Positions 38,144 through 41,518 of a stretch of DNA of 41,518 nt are shown here, one piece after another. Source of the stretch: a virus. Location of the stretch: IMG/VR virus record IMGVR_UViG_3300042261_000454, positions 1-41,518 of that record; one strand, given 5' to 3'. The position numbers were made by a program, and so were the translations under genes. Below the pieces are notes generated by a model, which was given only the letters and a program-made list of their open reading frames with translations, searched no databases and was not told where the DNA came from. How positions within the stretch are numbered: position 1 is the first letter of the stretch; every line of letters begins with the position of its first letter.

Positions 38144-38161
38144 AATTTTTTATGCTATGCT
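38123..38161 (+). promoter_or_regulatory. Putative second late promoter, upstream of scaffold and capsid
   Basis: The 19-base motif GTGTTTTTTGACGACTTTT (38123-38141) and TATGCT (38156-38161) repeat the arrangement at 33961-33999. The motif overlaps the last codons of the Prp gene, so its T-rich half is also coding. An extra promoter here would raise scaffold and capsid output relative to portal. Confidence 0.5.
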
Positions 38162-38226
38162 AAAATTACAAACTGCCGATAAAGGCTGACCCACCCGAAT
38201 AGAGGGCGATTTTAAGGGGGATATTT

Positions 38227-39138
38227 ATGTTTAAAAAACTGTTTTCGGTGAACCTTAGTCTGTTTGATGAAGCAGCGGGGGCACCAACAGCAACGACTGA
38301 CGCACAAGGCACGCAGGGAAGCAGTCACCCTGCATCGGGCGACGACAAAAAGCCGACCGTATTATACGGAAAGCAAGACGACAATCCAGCCGCCGTGGAC
38401 GACAAAACACAGACAAAGGTAACATCTAACACCGCCGAAGAACGAACAGCTGCTTTTGAGAAGCTAATTAACGGGGAGTATAAGGACTTATTCACAGAAC
38501 GCACACAGAAAATGATTGACCGTCGTTTTGCTGAGGCGAAGAAACTTGAAACCCGCATTAACTCTCTTTCTCCATTGCTTGATATGCTATCTCAACGCTA
38601 CAATGTGACTGACGAAGCTAAACTACTTGATGCAGTAATGGCTGATAACTCTTGGTTAGAGGACTTAGCCGATAGCAGGGGATTAACTGTTCCGCAGCTC
38701 AAAGAAATTATGAAGATTGAGGCACAGAACAAGCAACTTATGGCACAGGTCAACCAAGAAAATGCTACCTTTCAAGCCAAACAGCAGTATGACAAATGGC
38801 AAAATGAAGCTCTGCAAGCGAAAACAACCCACGGCTATGATATAGACATAGATGCAGAAGCAGACGCCAACCCTAAATTTGTTAATCTGCTAAGGAACGG
38901 TTTTGATGTCAAAACTGCTTTTGAAATTGTCCATATGGACGACATTATGGCAGGGACTGTTAAGAGGGCAACGCAGGGGGTTATTGAGAACATCAAAGCG
39001 AAGGGTATGAGACCGGCTGAGAACGGGGCGAACAGGACGACTGGTGTTGTTGTTAAATCAGATGTTACCGCCTTTACCAAAGAAGACCGCAGAGCGATAG
39101 CCGAGCGGGTAAGGCGTGGGGAAACAATTAGACTGTAA
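38227..39138 (+). CDS. Scaffolding protein
   Basis: A 303-residue acidic, largely helical protein directly before the capsid. N-terminus MFKKLFSVNLSLFDEAAG contains the NLSLF motif expected of a Prp cleavage site, followed by a Thr/Asp/Gln-rich disordered region (~15-75), a coiled-coil segment (RRFAEAKKLETRINSL, QNKQLMAQVNQENATF), and a C-terminal basic helix (KEDRRAIAERVRRGETIRL) typical of scaffold-capsid binding tails. Confidence 0.8.
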   Translation: MFKKLFSVNLSLFDEAAGAPTATTDAQGTQGSSHPASGDDKKPTVLYGKQDDNPAAVDDKTQTKVTSNTAEERTAAFEKLINGEYKDLFTERTQKMIDRRFAEAKKLETRINSLSPLLDMLSQRYNVTDEAKLLDAVMADNSWLEDLADSRGLTVPQLKEIMKIEAQNKQLMAQVNQENATFQAKQQYDKWQNEALQAKTTHGYDIDIDAEADANPKFVNLLRNGFDVKTAFEIVHMDDIMAGTVKRATQGVIENIKAKGMRPAENGANRTTGVVVKSDVTAFTKEDRRAIAERVRRGETIRL

Positions 39139-39195
39139 AAGTTAAATTGCACAGTCCCCACACGAAGAACATTAAATGAAATGGGGATTTTAAAG

Positions 39196-40521
39196 ATGAA
39201 AAAATTACTATTGGCATTACTTATGTGGGTTGTTGCCCTTTTTAAGGCTCAATTCACTCGCAAAACAAGAATAAAAGGGGCAATGCTTTTTGCTCCAAAG
39301 TTGACTCTGTTTGATAACACACAGACCACAGGCGATAGCGACTTAACCACTGAGATGAAAACCTTTTACAGCGATATGCTGATTGACTTCGCTAAGCCAA
39401 ATCTTATACACGACCAGTTCGGGCAGAAGGTGCCCATACCTAAGAACGGCGGTAAAACTATTGAATTCCGCAAGTATTCACCCTTGGCAAAAGCCACAAC
39501 GGCATTGACAGAAGGTGTTACTCCGTCAGGAACAAGTCTTGTAGTATCCGCAATCACTGCAACGGTAGCACAGTATGGGGCATATATTGAGCTGTCGGAT
39601 ATGTTCCTTATGACCGCAATTGACAACAATCTAATTCAGGCATCTGAGTTGTTAGGCGACCAGGCAGGCAGAACACTTGATACAATCACAAGAGATATAC
39701 TTAACGCAGGCACCAATGTGCAGTATCAGGAAGGCAAGGTTTCAGCGAGATACCTGCTTGTAGGCGGAAACGCAACAGCCGCTAACAACCACTATTTCAG
39801 TGTGAAAGCAACACAGATGGCGTCAAGGTTCTTGAAGGTTAATAACGCTAAACCATTTGACCGTAGCTTTGTTGCTATCGTGCATCCTGACACCGCTTTT
39901 GACTTGCAAAGAGACACAGACTGGATTGCTGCATCGCAGTATGCCGGCTCAACGCAGATATTTGAGGGTGAACTTGGCAAGATAGGCAATGTGCGTTATG
40001 TTGAAAGCTCAGAGGCGAAGATATTCCACGCTGCGGATTTAACGAGCTCCGTAAGAACTCTCACAGTTGCATCATATAACGCAAAGGTTATAACTATTGA
40101 TGAGGCGTTATCCGCAGGACAAGCTACTGCTTTGGCAGGTCGTAAGATAATCGTTGATGGTTATCAATACACCGTCGTAAGTGCGGCAGCCGGTGCAGCA
40201 GGTGCAGCAACAATTACAATCTCGGAGACACCCACACACAATCCTGCTGATAATGATGTTGTTTATCCAGGCGAGGCAGGTGCAGCAGGAAGGGATATCT
40301 ATTCCACTCTTGTTCTCGGCAAAAACGCCTTTGGTGTAACAGAGATTGAGGGTGGCGGATTACAGTTCATTGTTAAGCAGTTAGGTTCAAGCGGAACAGC
40401 TGACCCTCTTAACCAAAGGGCTACATCGGGTTGGAAGGCGACAAAGGTTGCAGAAATACTCGTTGATAATTATATGGTGAGAGTTGAAACAGCGTCCACT
40501 TTTGAGAGCGGGGCAAACTAA
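39196..40521 (+). CDS. Major capsid protein, N4-gp56-like
   Basis: A 441-residue capsid subunit. Features of the N4-gp56 family include TYSDML-type (here FYSDMLIDFAKPNLIHDQFG), PIPKNGGKTIEFRKYSPLAK, TALTEGVTPSG, YGAYIELSDMF and VAIVHPDTAFDL. An extra domain (~residues 285-370, DEALSAGQATALAGRK ... YPGEAG) interrupts the core. The N-terminal ~38 residues are unusual: MKKLLLALLMWVVALFKAQF, then MLFAPKLTLFDN, which contains an L-x-L-F Prp-type site that would remove the hydrophobic leader. ATG 39196 is taken over ATG 39181 because of a GGGG run 10 bases upstream; ATG 39283 is a possible shorter start. Confidence 0.85.
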   Translation: MKKLLLALLMWVVALFKAQFTRKTRIKGAMLFAPKLTLFDNTQTTGDSDLTTEMKTFYSDMLIDFAKPNLIHDQFGQKVPIPKNGGKTIEFRKYSPLAKATTALTEGVTPSGTSLVVSAITATVAQYGAYIELSDMFLMTAIDNNLIQASELLGDQAGRTLDTITRDILNAGTNVQYQEGKVSARYLLVGGNATAANNHYFSVKATQMASRFLKVNNAKPFDRSFVAIVHPDTAFDLQRDTDWIAASQYAGSTQIFEGELGKIGNVRYVESSEAKIFHAADLTSSVRTLTVASYNAKVITIDEALSAGQATALAGRKIIVDGYQYTVVSAAAGAAGAATITISETPTHNPADNDVVYPGEAGAAGRDIYSTLVLGKNAFGVTEIEGGGLQFIVKQLGSSGTADPLNQRATSGWKATKVAEILVDNYMVRVETASTFESGAN

Positions 40522-40531
40522 GATAGCTTGG

Positions 40532-40570
40532 GGGGCGAGGGGTTTTCCTTTACCCTTGCCCCTGTTTTAT
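40532..40570 (+). terminator. Intrinsic terminator after the capsid gene
   Basis: A 10-bp G+C-rich stem (GGGGCGAGGG at 40532-40541 with CCCTTGCCCC at 40553-40562, one G-T pair), an 11-base loop and TGTTTTAT after it. It would partly end transcripts behind the capsid gene, lowering expression of downstream genes. Confidence 0.75.
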
Positions 40571-40594
40571 TAAAATGAAAGAAGGTTTAAAAAA

Positions 40595-40957
40595 ATGGCA
40601 GATAACGAGAATTTGATAAATGGGCAGGAGCTAACCGGCAGCGGTTCAGATGAAGCGGCTAAACCGGCTAAACCGGCTAAACCGGCTAAGGCAAAAGAAC
40701 CGGAGCTAACACCGGAGCAGTATTTACAGGAGAGAGTTCCTATTAAGCTGTTTAAGGATAACAACAAATACAAAGATGACGTAGTTGTTGGGGTTAATGG
40801 CAAGACGTGGCGTATTATGAGGGGTGTAGAGGTTATGGTTCCTCGTTTTGTCAAAAATGTTCTTGACAATTCCGAAATTCAGATGATGGAAGCATATAAG
40901 AATATGGACACACTTCAAAACGAGCTTGCACAAGCCGAACAGCAAGGAGCTTTATAA
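40595..40957 (+). CDS. Capsid-associated small protein (complete copy)
   Basis: A 120-residue protein: polar N-terminus, a repetitive (AKP)n linker at residues ~21-32 from a 9-base tandem repeat (GGCTAAACC type, ~40657-40689), a small conserved domain (ERVPIKLFKDNNKYKDDVVV, RIMRGVEVMVPRFVKNVL) and a C-terminal helix. AAGAAGG precedes the ATG. It is the full-length relative of the truncated gene at 1-230. Position after the capsid suggests a decoration or completion protein; not recognised beyond that. Confidence 0.75.
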   Translation: MADNENLINGQELTGSGSDEAAKPAKPAKPAKAKEPELTPEQYLQERVPIKLFKDNNKYKDDVVVGVNGKTWRIMRGVEVMVPRFVKNVLDNSEIQMMEAYKNMDTLQNELAQAEQQGAL

Positions 40958-40973
40958 AACGCAGGCGATTTAA

Positions 40974-41006
40974 AAAGGGGAATGGGTTAACAGCTTGTTC
41001 CCCTTT
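40974..41006 (+). other. Second copy of the conserved hairpin
   Basis: AAAGGGGAA (40974-40982) and TTCCCCTTT (40998-41006), as at 247-279, with one loop base changed. The stem is intact although the bases just upstream differ between copies. Confidence 0.5.
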
Positions 41007-41028
41007 ATTCAAAAAGGACGGTGGCAAA

Positions 41029-41518
41029 ATGATAAAACAATTCACTTTTCCTCTTAACATTAAGGATAATAATTTGAAAAAAATAGGCACTGTTGTAGCT
41101 AATGATGTGGGCGGTAACAAGTTTCTGATTACGCTTATGGACGGCAATAGGGCTTTTGATATAACTGGATATAGCAACATAACCTTTACGGTTCTTAAAC
41201 CCAACGGCACATACCACATTGACAGTGTGGGCTCACATATATCCGAGGTAGATGCAGAAAAAGGAGTTATAAGTGTAGTCTTGGCAGATGAGGCGATAGA
41301 TGTTGCAGGATTTTGCAAAGCGACGGTAGAAGTGTATGCCAACGGATTAAGAGTGTCATCTTCTCGGATTGGTTTTGATGTTGTTGCTGAGCTTTCAGCA
41401 GGTGCGGATGTAACCGGAGACAGCAACTATCCAGTTCTTGTTGAGCTTATAGATGCTGTAAACGATGTAGTCTCGGGTTTGCCGGCTAAAGCGGATAAAG
41501 TTGCAGATGCTACCCTTA
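41029..41518 (+). CDS. Receptor-binding fibre protein, N-terminal part (3' truncated by window edge)
   Basis: The first 163 codons of a BppU-like fibre, homologous to 302-791. The two copies differ at many positions over the first ~270 bases (for example GGC for AGT; YHIDSVGSHI-type sequence where the other has LSIDSEGTYI-type), then are about 97% identical over the next ~215 bases. No frameshift occurs in either copy. It begins the next genome unit of the same or a related phage. Confidence 0.85.
   Translation, partial: MIKQFTFPLNIKDNNLKKIGTVVANDVGGNKFLITLMDGNRAFDITGYSNITFTVLKPNGTYHIDSVGSHISEVDAEKGVISVVLADEAIDVAGFCKATVEVYANGLRVSSSRIGFDVVAELSAGADVTGDSNYPVLVELIDAVNDVVSGLPAKADKVADATL

Larger units (their letters stand above)
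40728..41518 (+). repeat. Diverged long repeat, right copy (partner 1-791)
   Basis: The right-hand partner of the window-end repeat. It contains the end of the capsid-associated gene, the conserved hairpin and the start of the fibre gene in the same order as the left copy. Confidence 0.9.

Overview
This window is essentially one full genome length of a temperate, short-tailed (podovirus-like) phage of a low-GC Gram-positive host, most likely a gut clostridium (Bacillota). The host inference rests on strong AAGGAG-type ribosome binding sites, a BppU-type baseplate/fibre N-terminus, an r1t-like holin, a Prp-type protease, the DUF2800/DUF2815/PolA/VapE-type/VRR-NUC/SNF2 replication block and clostridial-style small proteins. 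No tape measure, tail sheath or tail tube gene is visible. An N4-gp56-like capsid, a connector, a nozzle-like protein and a giant virion-type protein are present, which fits a podovirus.

Layout: 1-3516 end of the capsid-associated gene, receptor-binding fibre and a coiled-coil protein; 3535-4893 lysis (membrane protein, holin, amidase); 4908-7821 connector, nozzle-like protein and internal proteins; 7833-18299 a single 3488-residue polyvalent protein (membrane-active N-terminus, DNA methyltransferase, Strawberry-notch helicase, HEVGH zincin, hydrophobic C-terminus). 18308-18563 holds an apparently intact attP: arm repeats, a core equal to the 5' half of a tRNA-Thr(CGT), then five more arm repeats. 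18576-21001 is the leftward lysogeny operon (integrase, short integrase relic, membrane protein, ImmA-like peptidase, double-HTH repressor). A compact divergent promoter/operator lies at 21037-21089. From 21238 rightward come small early proteins, then the replication block (23097-33943), closed by a terminator. A putative late promoter then precedes terS, terL, portal, Prp protease; a second copy precedes scaffold, capsid, capsid-associated protein and fibre.

The first ~790 bases recur at 40728-41518, offset 40,727, but are only about 90% identical with patchy divergence. Together with an intact attP this suggests a circular/concatemeric or tandem phage of about 40.7 kb in which two related strains meet, rather than a simple single prophage.

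How it works together: the CI-like repressor and ImmA control the lysogeny switch. Early genes lead to replication by a PolA/primase-helicase system beside an iteron-like repeat cluster. Late genes build a Prp-processed capsid. The giant protein resembles phage P1 DarB in combining methyltransferase and helicase, so it is a candidate virion-delivered anti-restriction and DNA-ejection factor. An overlapping reading frame with its own ribosome binding site inside the giant gene (11596-11952) is the least expected gene candidate.
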